Assembly: GCA_022113835.1 (NCBI GenBank)
Contig: JAILWY010000012.1
Location: 3,348,001-3,412,000, forward strand
Reading direction: 5' to 3'
Length of the DNA stretch: 64,000 nucleotides
DNA from: Atopsyche davidsoni
Lineage: Eukaryota; Arthropoda; Insecta; Trichoptera; Hydrobiosidae
Positions 37,233 to 49,953 of this stretch are shown in pieces (position 1 is the stretch's first letter; the number at the start of each line of letters is the position of its first letter). Below the pieces are notes generated by a model. It saw only the letters and a program-made list of their open reading frames with translations, ran no database searches and had not been told where the DNA came from. Made by a program: the position numbers and the translations under genes.

Positions 37233-38741
37233 GTAAAACCTATCTTTAAGAATGATCATTATTCAACAATATACGTTTCTTCAAACCAAACGAAAAAATT
37301 GTTAAAAAGTGGTTTATGTATAAAACGAGAGACTATACTTTTAATACGGTTTTGAGCATAAGCCAGTTTTCTATGCTAGTTGAAAAATTATATTATATGT
37401 ATACAGATTCTGTCCAGTCAATTTATCAAACTTTAATTGATTACTGTAATGTTTTTAAAATATATGAAACAGGAATAAATAATACATTGTTTTCATTTGT
37501 CTGTCTTCGTGTTTCACACATATGACGAGACATACTTGTCATGGGCCATGAAATCTTTCACTCTCAATCTCACTTTGAGTGTCAAGAATTAAACAGGTTT
37601 TAAAGCAATTAAACAGTGACAGAATGACATCATGACATAATATTTCAATTCACTTGTGAATTATCGATAATAAATAGATAGCACATAAAATCATGATTTG
37701 TTGAATCTTTTGAAATCCATCAAATGAAAATTGTTAATGCAGATTACTTTGTACTCTCAATTAATATTTCAATGTTTAAAGACTATTTCTAATAAAAAGT
37801 TATTGAAAAATCATTAAATATTATGATTTGTTGATCAATTTAATATTAATATTGATGCATTATCAAGATTAATCAAAACAATATTCCTTTTCATTGGATC
37901 CTGGTTTAGTGAATGATGATAAGCACGCTCTGATACTAAATCAATTAGCTATATTAGCAAGAGCACCTTTCTATAAAATATATGCAAGCTGTTTTGCAGT
38001 CATGTTAAATTGATACCATATCGGAAAATGGCAAAGGCGTATTGCGTAGAGTTGTATACTCTAACATAACATTTCGTATGAACGGAATGACTTTTGACAA
38101 AGTCTAGCAATGCATACAAATAAGTACTACGATTTGTTTCCTTTTATATGTAGTAAAAAGTTGTATTTTCTGTTGAATTGTTAACATTGATAGTGATAAT
38201 AACATTTGACTCAAAATTGAGACGGTGGAGATTAAAATATATCTGTGATGTGACGATACAATTTTTATTGTAACACGAATATGCAATCCATATCCTAAAG
38301 AGTTATGATTTTATGTAAAAACCAAATTATACATTATTGAATTTATCAAATGACCATAATTCAAAATCAAAATAAATATGTCTTATATTTTTTTATAAAT
38401 GAATAGTGTAAGATTATGTGTAGATGCCGAAATGTTTACTTTGAAATGTCATATATAATGTTTTGCCGGTCCATTTATATGAGAGTTTACAAAAAATATT
38501 ATGACATGTTTTCACGTGAAAAAGCAGATAAAATAAGCACAAACAATGCGAATACAACTGAGCATGATACGTGCAGAGCACGGAATTACTTCTAAAAATT
38601 GCATCAGCTCGCACAACGCTTGAGTACGTACGGTTAGTATGCTTTCATACAGAGTACACAAGTGACACTCGAGGTAAACCGTTGAGTGGTTAGTAACAAT
38701 CATTTAAGGGAAACTACTATTTATTGTTGTATTTATTCCAG
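37233..38741. other. Intron of CadN before the last exon, nothing further seen
   Basis: A 1.5-kb AT-rich intron. It was searched for an alternative last exon with the classical WGPRF pattern in all three forward frames; none was seen. Confidence 0.6.
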
Positions 38742-38875
38742 ATAGTGATGAAGAGCAGTTAGAATGTGGCCTTACTGAATTAAGTGGGGCGCATTTTGAG
38801 AAACTGTCGAGAGTGTATAACATTTATCATCAGACGGGGAGTCATCGAGTACAGTTTGATCCAAAAGGAAGCTGA
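38742..38875 (+). CDS. CadN2: CadN last exon: divergent C-terminal tail
   Basis: The exon is 134 nt, from acceptor TTGTATTTATTCCAG to the TGA at 38873-38875. It opens DSDEEQLEC, matching the acidic start of the usual final cadherin segment. Where classical cadherins have the aromatic YDYL...WGPRF...KLA.MYG pattern, this protein reads ECGLTELSGAHFEKLSRVYN. The G, F, K-L and last Y keep register, but the aromatic Y/Y and W and the PR pair are gone. The end is VQFDPKGS. Correct phase, a good acceptor and the preserved register argue for a real exon rather than a chance open frame. A donor-like CAT|GTGAGT lies 15 bp after the stop, so the 3' UTR might contain an intron. Confidence 0.82.
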
Positions 38876-41800
38876 ACTTCTTTGTTACATGTGAGTTTGT
38901 AAATTGTGTATATAACTTAAGGCTCTTTAATCATTAAGGAATATTACAAATAAATGTTTTAAGTGTAAATAATTTTTGATATATAAACTATGGAATATAA
39001 TTAGAATATTTTTGTTATATTATTATGTTGTAAGAATGAATCCTTTTATAACAAATCACAAGTTGTGTTAAATTTACACATTAGTAAACATGTGATAAGA
39101 TATGAAATTACAAATGCAAATTACTTTTTGTTTCTAAATAAAATCAGATAAACTTAATACCATTAAGGATCAGAATTGTTAATTTAAAGAAATAGTTTTG
39201 TACCAAAACCAACTGATGCGTTTAATAAATCATTAAGATGTTGAAGAAAACTTGTAACCTTCAAATACAACCTCTGGTTTTGGTGGTCGTTCTATAATAA
39301 ATATTTTGTACTTGGGTGTTGTGCTGCGATTTAACTTTTTTAGTGTTCCAGCGTTATGATTCCAGTACTGGAACAGTCTTCGGGGGGTTGAATATTTCCT
39401 GAAGATGACTTCAGAAACAAAACATTAAAATGATTAAAACAAATCTTAAGGGCTACACAACACACATGCACTAAATATTTATTGCACCACATTTAAAGAT
39501 TTTAATTGCCTAATGGATTTTGTAAGTAAAAATGACAATTTGTATGTTTACTTATACGTCTATCGCATTATATCGAACAAAAAAGTTTCAAGTAAATTAT
39601 AATATTTATTTATTCAACATTTGAATATTTATTATGACAATGCTTGAGAAGTAAGATTTTACAAGTATATTGTGATTGTAGAGTGAAAGTTGAAAGACAA
39701 AAAATCATATGTAATAGTCATTTCAACTGAAGATTTGTAAAGACATGCAAAGATCATTATGAAACACTTTTTTAAGTAAAGATATCTGAAATGCCATCGC
39801 TCTGTTATAAAATAATCTTTAATGAAAGGACTATTTTTTTCAATGGATATGTAAGCATTATACTTGTAGTTTATTGTAAATCAAGCAAAAAAATAAGTGT
39901 TGCAGTAATTAATAAATGAATATTTGGTCAGATTTTTAAGTTAGATTGTAAAATGTAGCTATAACACACAAATAAATATGGATTCTATATGTATTTAAAA
40001 TACATATATCATGTGAACATAATATTTCATAAGCAAATATTTATTAATTCTGAATAATAATTTCCAGCTTATTTAAAAAAAAAAATGGATATTTTTATTT
40101 CCTTTTGGATAAGCACCTTTGGAAGGTAATATAATATAAAATAAAAATATATAAATATATTACCTCTTATCTATTTTATTTTTAAAAAAATCTATTAAAT
40201 ATTCTAAGAATATAAATTGTATCATAAAAAAATATATTATTAAATGTCTCGTCTTCCTTAAAGGACTTGTGGTTTTCAAAAAATGTACTTTGCATTTCGA
40301 CCCAAAAATAAACACAAATTTTCTGAAATATGTTAAATTAATAAAATTTCGCTTATCCACATACAGAATTTTTAGGATTGAAACTAATTTAAATTTAATA
40401 TGTTTTTATGATCAATTTGTTTAATTATAAACTATGTTCCAATCAATTCTGTATTGTCGGGTATTATACTATTTTTTTCAACCAAATATTTCAATAATAT
40501 AGAAACATAAAGGTTTTTAGTGCTAACAGTTGAGATAATTTATTTTATATATGTTATTGTTTCAATGGATAAATTCATTTGCTATTGAATGTTTGTTTAT
40601 TGAAGTAAGCTGAAATAAAGATCTAAAGCCAATGCTTTAGATGCTTTTTTAGACTCGATAGTCTAATAAAATTATTTACCACTGCACGTTGTGCTATATT
40701 TTAGGTTTGAGTTGATTTTTGAAACCAATTGCATGTAACTGATGAATACTAAGGGCTTAGTTTTGAACTAGCCATTAAGTTTTGATTAAAATGACATGGT
40801 TATTTACTTTATCATTCAGCTAACTAATTATTTTACCAGCAGCATGTAGCTCGATGATGTTCTGAAAACATCAAATACGATTACTTTGTTAATCTTTAAT
40901 AAGATAATTATTTAAGCAAATGAAACTTTTACTTAACAATTTAAACATTTAGCACCAAAACATTGAATTAGGCCTTTTTATACTTAACGCACATCATTTT
41001 GCATTTGAAATGGTATATTTTGTATGAATTACATACATCTTGTATACGTCATATTCTGTATGTTTTCATTGTTAATAACCATTTTTCTGAGGATTTAGAT
41101 ATATTTAAATTAATTAAATAAGTATAAACAGGGAACGAATCTGACACTTTAGCATAAGATAGTTTATAGCAAATATGTACAAATGTTTTTTTTTAATATT
41201 ATTATTAAAAGCATTATATTGATCCCGGTACTATTTGATAACAGATCCTGCATCTGTTATCATATAAATTTTAATAAAATTTACATTTTATATGGATGTT
41301 GAAATATGGAAATGACTTAACTATTATAATATGGATTTGATGTTTTGGTTTTCAAATTTTAAGTTTTAAGTTTTCATGCATGAAAATATCTATTCCTTGA
41401 TTTAAATCACATAAAAAAATAAACTCTTAGTTCTACTTTATTATTTGTCAGTTAAGTCATTACCAGCGTTGGTATAAATATAAAACAGTGTAAAGTTCAA
41501 TAAATAAAAGCCAGGTAACTTTGTAGTATATGTTTTTATGTATTGAAATATTAAAAGATTCATTTCTACTTAGACTTTTTTGTTTTATTTAAAAAACAAA
41601 TTGAAATATTTTTAAAATTATAAAAGTGGTATATTTTTATGCGTCGAATACGGCTTTTAATTATTTTGTTTATAATAACGTAAGATTTAAAGATTTGTAA
41701 ATAAAAGTAAATTTATTTATCTGTTTTATGTAAATAATATTTTCCCATGTGTTGTCTGTCATACCACTCTATAACATGTTAAGTTTATATGAAAAACCAT

Positions 41801-42160
41801 TTTTTAAATAATATTGAGATCAAAAAGTATGTAATGATTGTTGTACAGAATGGGAGAGCATGATAAGCCATAATAAATATTAAATGTAAATTAAAATTTA
41901 CTCGCATTGTTTTATTTATTTCTTTCACAAACACACCATAACTTTTTTTAGTTAATATATTTTTCATATTAAAAAAATATAGTAACTAAAATCGCATCCC
42001 AAAATATATTCATTTGAATTTGTATATTAAATATATAAATCTGTAAAATCTTCGATCAGTCAGAAATAATAGACTCATTGGTCAATTATATTATTGCCTC
42101 TTTCTCTAATACTTTGTTATTTGCTCATTGTGAATAGTTTATGTAATCTTATCCTGCCCA
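38876..42160 (+). other. 3' UTR and downstream flank of the cadherin gene (end not resolved)
   Basis: AT-rich sequence without a supported coding region. Several AATAAA signals occur on the + strand, for example near 38951, 39138, 40615 and 41500 (the last in a double CAATAAATAAA). Which one is used cannot be decided without transcript data. Long T- and A-runs are common and the open frames here are short and compositionally like noise. Confidence 0.4.
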
Positions 42161-42163
42161 AGG

Positions 42164-42230
42164 ATGCCAACTAAGCATGTTGGCGAAACCGGTGACAAAA
42201 AATAAATTTAATATATTTGTATTTTATGAA
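42164..42230 (+). repeat. Fragment of the GGCGAAACCGGT inverted-repeat family
   Basis: GATGCCAAC, a 7-nt loop, then GTTGGCGAAACCGGTGAC followed by AAAAAATAAATTT. The same stem (GCCAAC / GTTGGC) and GAAACCGGT follow-on occur in the element at 21691-21936. Only one arm survives and no target duplication was found. Confidence 0.55.
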
Positions 42231-42842
42231 AATAATTATTTAAATTTTTTATGATAGAGTTTTTTAATATCTGTTAAATTTTGAAGAACAAAGTTAATAA
42301 ACAACAATTTGTCCTTTTTCATTGAGGCGCAATTTCATATCTCGCAAATGAAATCCGCAAGGAACATATTTAACCTCCCCCATTCGGAACGACGCTTCCT
42401 GAAAACAGCCTGAAAGTATGTCATATATTTAAGGAGGAGCCGGTGAATTTTCACATTATAAATTCTAGCAAATTAATATTCTCGTCGCCAATCCATTGTA
42501 ATTTCCGCCCTAAGAGGCGCTTATCCTTTGAAATCATGATAAACTGTAGCCTTAATGACTCCATCTCACTTACCTCTACCTGAGCCCCGTCTAAGGTAGA
42601 CAAAGAAATACGTTTAAATTCGTCATTAATTTCAGACAATATTATAGCTGACGCGACTGTAAAACTTACCCTGATTTTAAGGGCAATTAGGAGTAATGCT
42701 GAAGGTCGCGTAATTACGCAAACAAAGATTCTGCGATTAATTACGAAAAAATGCTGACTTCTCTGAGGGATGATTTTTTTGTTCGTGATAATTTATAACC
42801 GAAGATTTGTTTCTGAGACAGTCTTCACAAGTGGTTGCATAG

Positions 42843-42870
42843 CAGTGGCGTGCGGTCCACACAAGCAGAA
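42843..42870 (+). repeat. Transposon-end-like sequence CAGTGGCGTGCGGTCC (copy 2)
   Basis: Matches the sequence at 12544-12572 in the opposite orientation, over about 28 bases. Directly upstream (42814-42830), TGAGACAGTCTTCACAA is the reverse complement of part of the head of the tRNA-like element family, so several repeat remnants meet here. Confidence 0.5.
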
Positions 42871-45800
42871 AACCTTATCAAAGGGTAAAAATAATAATAA
42901 AAGGGATAAATAATTGTAGGGAAATTATTATAGTATTATTGGACATTTAAATAAAATTTGCTTTAACATAAACTTTATACGGAGCTATATAGAGGTAAAA
43001 AATATTTCATAATTTTTTTCGGCTTGTATATATTAAGCATACAACTGTGATCATAATGAGAAACCTTCCGTAATTTTTGTTATTCTTTTCTGAGAAAAAA
43101 ACTTTTGCTTGCCAGTCAAATCAAGATTTTTAATATGTAGATTGTCGACGAGAAAAATATTAATTTATTTTCTTCACGTCAAGATTAGATATCTAATTAA
43201 TAATAGAAGAATAACAATTTCTGGTCACCAAGAGTGATTCAATTTTAAAATTTTCATGAAGACGCCCTAAAACTTGTTTGATTTACGAGACGACTTATGT
43301 TCAAGTGTCTTACAGCATCCTGGGTAGTAAGATTTTAAAATATTTTGCTTTACAGCTTTCGGGCTTGCGAATTTGATATATTTTTGGTCATTTGTCGAGC
43401 GCTGCTTTCGCCAGATAAGGCAACGCAAAAAAAAATACAGACCTTTACTAAACCTACTGGAAAAGATAACATTTGTAATACAAATCAGTGCGCCTGTTCA
43501 CAATATTATTTCGGATATAAAATTGATTGCATTGAAATAAATTGATAAATTGTCGAGAATCTCGCGAAGCGCGTAAACACGAATTGTATCTTTAAAAATG
43601 GATTTGAGGAAAGAAAAAAAATACATTTGAAGCAACGAGTAATTTTCTAAAGCAGATGAAGCCTGTTTCGGGGGTGTGTTTTACACCCTCTGAAATATTC
43701 AGTATTCTGGTCTTGTTCGAATCCTATTTTCGTGATCCGATGTTTGTACTCGAAACGTCGAATCCATCTTTGCAGAATAACTTATAGATGAAATATTATT
43801 AGTTATTGAAAACAAGCATTTATTTAACCACGAGAGTCCGTTTTTTTTTAAGTAAGCGCAATATCATAAAATAAAATTTTTGTATTACCGTAAGAAAACA
43901 TCGCTGCCTTATATTTTTCGTAATCAAGTGACTAGAATTCCCCGATCGGCTCTAAAGATATTTGCTTTTCACTGAGGTCTTTGATTTTTTGAACTTTTCC
44001 GATTTCTGGGACCCTGGAGTAAAAACCTTCAACCCCCTGGAAAATCCTAGACGCAGAAAAATCTTCCAACTTTTTTATTATATAAATATTGGCTTGTAGA
44101 AATTCGATGTACGGATCGTAAAATTTCAGAATAATATTGTTAATTCAAAAGCAACTCCGATCTTTTTAAAAGTTTCAAGCATGCAATGGTGGAATTATTT
44201 TGCTTTTTTTTGTATGCGGAAGTCAAACTTAAGATTTAAGCAAATATAATAGATTCTCGGTAAAAGTAACAGGGAAAAAATATGACGGAAAATCAATAAA
44301 ACCTGTAATATAAAGATATTTTTCAACCTGAAAAAAAAAATGAAACCACATGCCATGACAACCTGTAAGAGTGATACACCATATAATATATAAGATAAAT
44401 ATATACATATAAGAAAAATAAGTGGATTTAAACAAAGAGTATTACTGAGTACTAGAGCCATCTTTGGGGGTTTGAAATTTAAAATTATTTTAGTTATGAT
44501 TTAATTAATACATATTAAAAAGTCCAATTTATAAAAATATATTTTTTTTACTGAAGACTACAAAATTATTTAATTTAATATGGTGAACCTTTAAGTTCCC
44601 AGTAATTTGTGAACCTGGCAATGCCATAAGGTGAAGTAAAAGTTCATATATTAACGCCTCATTTCCTTTCGACAACTATTACGGAGAAAATACTAACACA
44701 GCCAAAAGAAAAATGTTTTTGAGATATTTTTATGAAAGTACCCGAAAAAAAGTTTACGCTAAGGAAGATCCGGGATCCCTAAAGCAGACGACCGGAAGTT
44801 TGAAAGTTCATCGCTCCCCTACGCAGTCCTGTCACGTAAATATCATTTACTCTACTTATTAGTTACCTTCAGTTTATGACGTCATTTTTCAAAGAAGTGA
44901 GAAGCGCCATTATGTACATTTCGTAACGATGAAGAACCTTAACATTCGGTACGCTAGCCGAGTGTACCCTTGGTAATTGTCGAAGAGCGTCACCGTGAAG
45001 AGTGACTACCTGTATACCACTGAAAAAGGATGAACTAGGGTAGGGTTGGATAAAGAAATTCGTAATTCCAGCGAGTTGGTCAGGTTAGCCTGAAAAAATG
45101 GATGAATGAAAAAACATGAAAATGGAAAAACACCACTTTATTCACAATTTTTAATACTTACTACAGATAACATTCACAAGAGCAGAGAATGAAAAATCAT
45201 CTCATAAATTTCATTGATAGCAATCCTTTTTTTGTGAGGAGAGCTTGTCTTTTTAGCTATGTTATTAGCGCTATAATAATTGTGGTGAAACTAAGCGTAA
45301 AACATTAAATATGTAAACTCTAGTTTTTTAGTCAAATTATTAAAAAAAATAAGTATAATACTTCATACACTTATGAATGAGTTATAATTCTCGACATCAA
45401 GGAGCAGCGACGATTCTCAAATTTAAAAAAAAAAAAGTTTCATTGCACAACGAAATATATAATATGTGTCAAAATATATATATACAACAGAAACCTTTCA
45501 AATAAGTTACATTTAACGTTTTCGTAACACAATAGCTGTTTTCTGAATTATAAATAGTACTTTTTCCCCTTAGCGCTTGAAATTTACTTCAATTGTACTT
45601 TTCCGTGTAGCATAAAGTTCAAAATAAGCCCACGATTAACGCAGTTGAAGCACCATTAACGTGAATTTATTTTTTATATAACCGTTTTTATTTAATATTT
45701 GGACACGGTGTATATTTAAAACCTTTTAAAAATATCATTCTGTATTTACTTAAAGTTTAATAATTATTATTTTGCACAGTTTTTAATTAGATTTATCAAT

Positions 45801-46786
45801 CAATCAGATGTTTAATATTCGTTTGTGCTTTCATGATTTGGTTTATACAAAAAAACATTCAGATGAAAATGTTTCTTATATTTTTTATATTAAGGCAAAG
45901 ATAAAGAACGATTCAGATATAACAATATAGGCTGGATAATAAAACGAAGCCGGTTACATTTATGGTTGAATTTGAGCAAAGCCTTTACGAAAATCCTCGT
46001 TCGAAGCACGTTCTTTTAAGTCCACATGCGCCTATCACTCGGCCTAGGCCTATAAAGCTCAGTCTTATGGGGAGATCGTTACAAACCTGAGCACGAAAAA
46101 TTCATAAAGATATGGTAAGTAGACAAAAAGATTTCTGACGAGGAGTAAAACGCCTAAGCTGTTAAGTTACCATATTTTACCGTCGTAGTTTCAATTTCAA
46201 CCGCGGCTCCCGAATATTTCAGATATATCACCCCCGAGTGCTTTATGCGAGTTCCTGAAATTATAATGTTAGCATCTGCTTTAGCTCGACACGAGACAGA
46301 AACATGTTCCAGGTGCACACAGGTACTAACGCCCCGTTTGAATGCCCTGTGTTGAATTATATTAGGATAAGAAAAGTAATAAGAGAGTAAATTATCAAAT
46401 GGTAAATAATTTATAAGAAAGCATGTAAGGCTGGGGTAGCAATGTAGCACAAATGTTAATAGAATTGAATCGTCATATATTAAACGAAAGAACTCTCAAG
46501 GGAAATACAAAGAAGATTCCAGCCAAGGTTGTGTTCATTTGGCTTTGTAAGTACGTATAATATTAAAAAGCATTTTCATCCTGTGGTTCTTCTTATAAGC
46601 ATTATATAGTAGTTGTTATTCTTTCACGTTAGAAAATGATTTCAGATCATCTAAGATTTTAATTTTTTTATTTATATATTTTGACCGTATACTTTGAATC
46701 ATTTAATGATTATGTCGATTTTTTTATTAAACGTCAATCAGATGCGTATTTATTACCCATTACGGGTTTATTATATTATTACTAAT
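42871..46786. other. Intergenic AT-rich sequence, no supported gene
   Basis: No conserved protein or RNA gene was recognised. About 44900-45060 and 46150-46350 are less AT-rich. The latter contains a 98-codon minus frame without any family signature. A short hairpin GGGGGTGTGTTTTACACCC occurs at 43671-43689. Confidence 0.4.
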
Positions 46787-46965
46787 ATGATTAGGCACAT
46801 TAGTTTATACATAGAAGATGATTTAAAGAAACTCTCAGAAAAATATCATCGTGATTTGTGTGGGATTTGAACCCACATCCCCTGGCTTTCATGGCCGGTG
46901 TACTTACCCTTGTACTAACGAATCACTTCCGTTTATTGAGAATTTTTAACAATCATTATTACAAT
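46787..46965 (-). mobile_element. tRNA-like element, single-unit copy (copy 4)
   Basis: Minus-strand unit with the tRNA-like part at 46851-46926. It shows acceptor stem GTGATT / AATCAC, T-arm GTGGG / CCCAC around TTCAAAT, and B-box GGTTCAAATCC. The family tail (CTGAGAGTTTCTTTAAATC) and the 5' extension (GTTAAAAATTCTCAATAAA) both match the 28-kb palindrome. The A-box region (TAGTACAAGGG) is degenerate. The presumed anticodon loop CATGAAA lacks the usual T before the anticodon, so a functional tRNA is unlikely. Confidence 0.7.
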
Positions 46966-49679
46966 TTGAGTTTCTCATTAATTTAAAATAAATTTTTACA
47001 AAGGCTCCTCATAAACAATTTTTGAGCAGTCCTTAGAGAATATTTTCTAGTCGATTGCTTTTAGAAAAGTTTTTAATTATTTACGGATTATTCAACGTAA
47101 AGTTTAGGGGGTTGATAATTTGTTTTAATATTAATAGTTGAACTATTTCACTGTTTATTTGATTATACAAAACAAGTCAATTGTTTAGCGAGGTGATATA
47201 ATTATGCTCATTATTTTTCATTTTATTGTCCTCTTAAAACCTTTGAGAAAAAATATTGTCCTTTTGAAAAAAAATATTACTTTTTAAAATTTGCAGTTAA
47301 TACAAATTAAGTTATTTTATATTCAAAAACATTAAGCTGTGTATTGAGCTGCAAAATTTCGGAAGTATTAAAAGATTTTACATTTGAGGAAGCGTTATAA
47401 GTTCATTGTGCGTTTAAGAGAGAAAGTCTTTGCTGACATTCCATGAGACTTACAGTCTCAATTATTTAATCACCATAAGCTATTCCATTTTGCAGCTTAA
47501 AATTTCCAAGATACTTTCGGTCTTGCTTGTACTGTGCGCGATATTAATGACAGAGGGTTGAATAAAAAGGCAGTTCCGCATTTTGAAACCAGTATCGCTG
47601 CCTTGCAGTTCCTGTTCCAACTGCGCTCAATATTTATATTTTCCGTGTAAGAGAGCTTCCTAAAATTAATGCTTTCCTCCTCGCGGTTTTCGTGCAAATG
47701 TACCCCGAACGAGAAACAGCAAAGCGTTACATTTTTGTACTTTGTAAAGAGCTTCTCTCTAAATTTATCCACCTGTCTCCATTTTTTAAACACAAAGGGT
47801 TTCCATACGTGTCTTCCTGCTAATGTAGCAATTCTGGCACTGGGGATGTTTTCATAATTTGAAAACACAAAAGAATACAACAAATACATATTATTTTTCA
47901 TGTATACTGTAAATCAAAGAGCACGTTTAATTTTAATTAATTTTATATCATATTTCCATTAAGTCATTTATTCCGTTTTAGTTTTTTTTTCTGAATTGAA
48001 TTTCGTGTATTATGATAAATAAGCGAGAATGCTGTTACTTCGTTACATAGAAATGCACATTCGATGTTAAACGTATTGAAGACTCGTACTTACCCTGTAA
48101 AAGTGTAAAGTGCAACACGTGTACAAGTAGAATATATTTAAAGGTGCTATAAAGATCAGGGATGGTTCAAACTTTTCCCACTGAGAGATTCTCTAACTCT
48201 TATTTATATTAATTGAAACCATCTTAGACTGTGCAATATTTTTTATATACATAGAATTTTAACTTTTCAAAAAAAAATAATTAAAATGCACATGGTAGGT
48301 TTTTAACACTTGTGGGCATTGTTTTAATTGAAAATACCCCTTTATTGACCATTCAAATTATAAACGTATAAAAGTCATAGATATATAATAGTTTTAAGGA
48401 ATATATTGTTTAACAGATGCGTCATCAAAACAAAGCTGAAATGTTGTTTTTTTTTTGATGAAAAATGAAAGAAATGTCTAACCTCTTTAATAAGTTAGTT
48501 TTACTACAAGTTTTTTTTAAATATCAATCGAAGATGATCGATATTTTGGACAACCCTACACACGTCCCGTTCGAGTTTCGTGCACCTGTGGTACGACATG
48601 TTCTCAATGATAACGAATATGTCTCGAATAAAAATCTAATTGAATTTTTCAACTGCCAAAATTTAAGTGATGCAACTCATGCTAGTATTAAAAAAAATTC
48701 AAATATTTCAATAAACTTAAAAAGACAGTATTCTTGTTTAAATTTCATCGTATTTACAATTACAATTTCAAAAGTTATACCATAAAAAATATAAATAAGA
48801 AATAGGGTAGATTAAACGAATTTTGAACCACAAAAATAATCGGCTATTTGTTAAAAAAATATTTCTACAAATCAAAGGAGCTCTCAATATGTTCTTTTGA
48901 ATTTATTTAAATTTACATTACTTCTAAATATAAAGACTTCCTTTTAACCACGAAAAAATAAAGTATTAAATATTGTAGAATGGTTATTATTAAAATGAAA
49001 AGTCCACAAAATATACAACACATTTTCCTTATTTTTGATAAAATATAATAAGATACAAGTTTTCAGCGATCAAGCGTTTCTTTGTACCTACTTCAGATTT
49101 CGAAATAAACAAACCGACCTGAAAAATAACACGAAAGTAATTTCAGTTGTTTTGATACAGGGTGAGCACCCCCACTGCCAAAGCACGTATGTTTATTTTT
49201 GTATTGATTAGATATGGGTAGCTGAAAGCACGTACACCCCCGTATACAGTAGAAAAGAAGGGTTGTTCGGTTGGACGGGGGTATTGTTTCGCTTGCCATT
49301 ATGATAAGTGGCTCTCTCGCGATTAGCTGAATTCTGAGTCCGTTTTTTGCTCCAGTTGCTGGCCATTTGAAACTGTTTGCCTGCTATACATTCGCTTTAA
49401 TTGCAGTGTATGAACAGAACATAACTTTTTATTACACACTTGGCTTTTGTGTACAAGTTTTATGTATTTTTTTAAATCGATTTTCCTCTATAGCCACGGT
49501 CGTGATTTGTTAAAAGCTTTAACCGTGTTTCTATTACAGATTAATTCAAATTTTTATTAAATTATGAAAACCACATGAATACCCGTTAGGCTAGCCATTA
49601 TGACTTTTATATTTATGAGTCATGAGAATCAATCTGAAGTGTCATAAACCTGTTTTATTGAAATTATAGTTTTTTTTAC
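46966..49679. other. Intergenic AT-rich sequence, no supported gene
   Basis: The longest frame worth mentioning is 48465-48785 (+, 106 codons). Its middle (about residues 24-62) is less biased in composition than the rest, but it matches no family I know and starts after a T-run. It was not called as a gene. No RNA gene was recognised. Confidence 0.35.
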
Positions 49680-49692
49680 TAAGATTTTTGAG

Positions 49693-49940
49693 TTTTAATC
49701 TTGTTGAGGGACAAGGCATTTGATTCGTGAAGATCCATTATTATAATGATAAAAGTACCTTTGTATTTTTTCTTCACTTTGAGTTTATTAAAATTATTTG
49801 CATCACTAGTTTCGACCCAATACACTGGGTCATCAAAATATACAAATAACATATGCTTAAATACAACTAACAGGATACTGGTAACAATAATTTTAATAAA
49901 CTCAAAGTGAAGACAAAATACAAAGGTACTTTTATCATTA
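49693..49940 (+). mobile_element. Short inverted-repeat retroposon (copy 2)
   Basis: A 248-bp element flanked by 13-bp exact direct repeats TAAGATTTTTGAG (49680-49692 and 49941-49953). It has the same one-sided head as the 8.5-kb copy (CTTGTTGAGGGACAAGGC and GAAGATCCATTATTATAATG). Inverted arms contain AAACTCAAAGTGAAGACAAA. The centre differs: on the minus strand it reads TTGATGACCCA, a short loop, TGGGTCGAAACTAG, followed by about 50 bp absent from copy 1. Independent insertion sites with distinct duplications show that the family moved. Confidence 0.75.
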
Positions 49941-49953
49941 TAAGATTTTTGAG

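Larger units (their letters stand above)
18318..38875 (+). other. CadN2: Neural cadherin gene, CadN family (3' part, eight exons), probably CadN2 paralogue
   Basis: This is the span of the gene visible here. The product is a classical-type calcium-dependent homophilic adhesion receptor of the plasma membrane. In insects this family acts in axon guidance and synaptic target choice, with catenins as cytoplasmic partners (family knowledge). Exons are 18318-18433, 25897-26067, 28807-28944, 30847-34640, 35374-35615, 36360-36557, 37062-37232 and 38742-38875. All introns are GT-AG and the phases add up to one open frame ending in TGA at 38873-38875. The order of EC repeats, membrane-side block, EGF, LamG, EGF, LamG, EGF, EGF, TM and tail is that of insect N-cadherins. 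The first exon starts in mid-codon and mid-EC repeat, so exons are missing upstream; intron sequence before it is at least 18.3 kb or contains exons I could not see. Family assignment is very secure. CadN2 rather than CadN is inferred from the divergent C-terminus. Confidence 0.93.

Noticed and set aside
48465..48785. A 106-codon + frame downstream of the gene
   Set aside because: No family resemblance, a T-run directly before it, and lysine/asparagine/isoleucine-rich ends typical of AT-rich noise.
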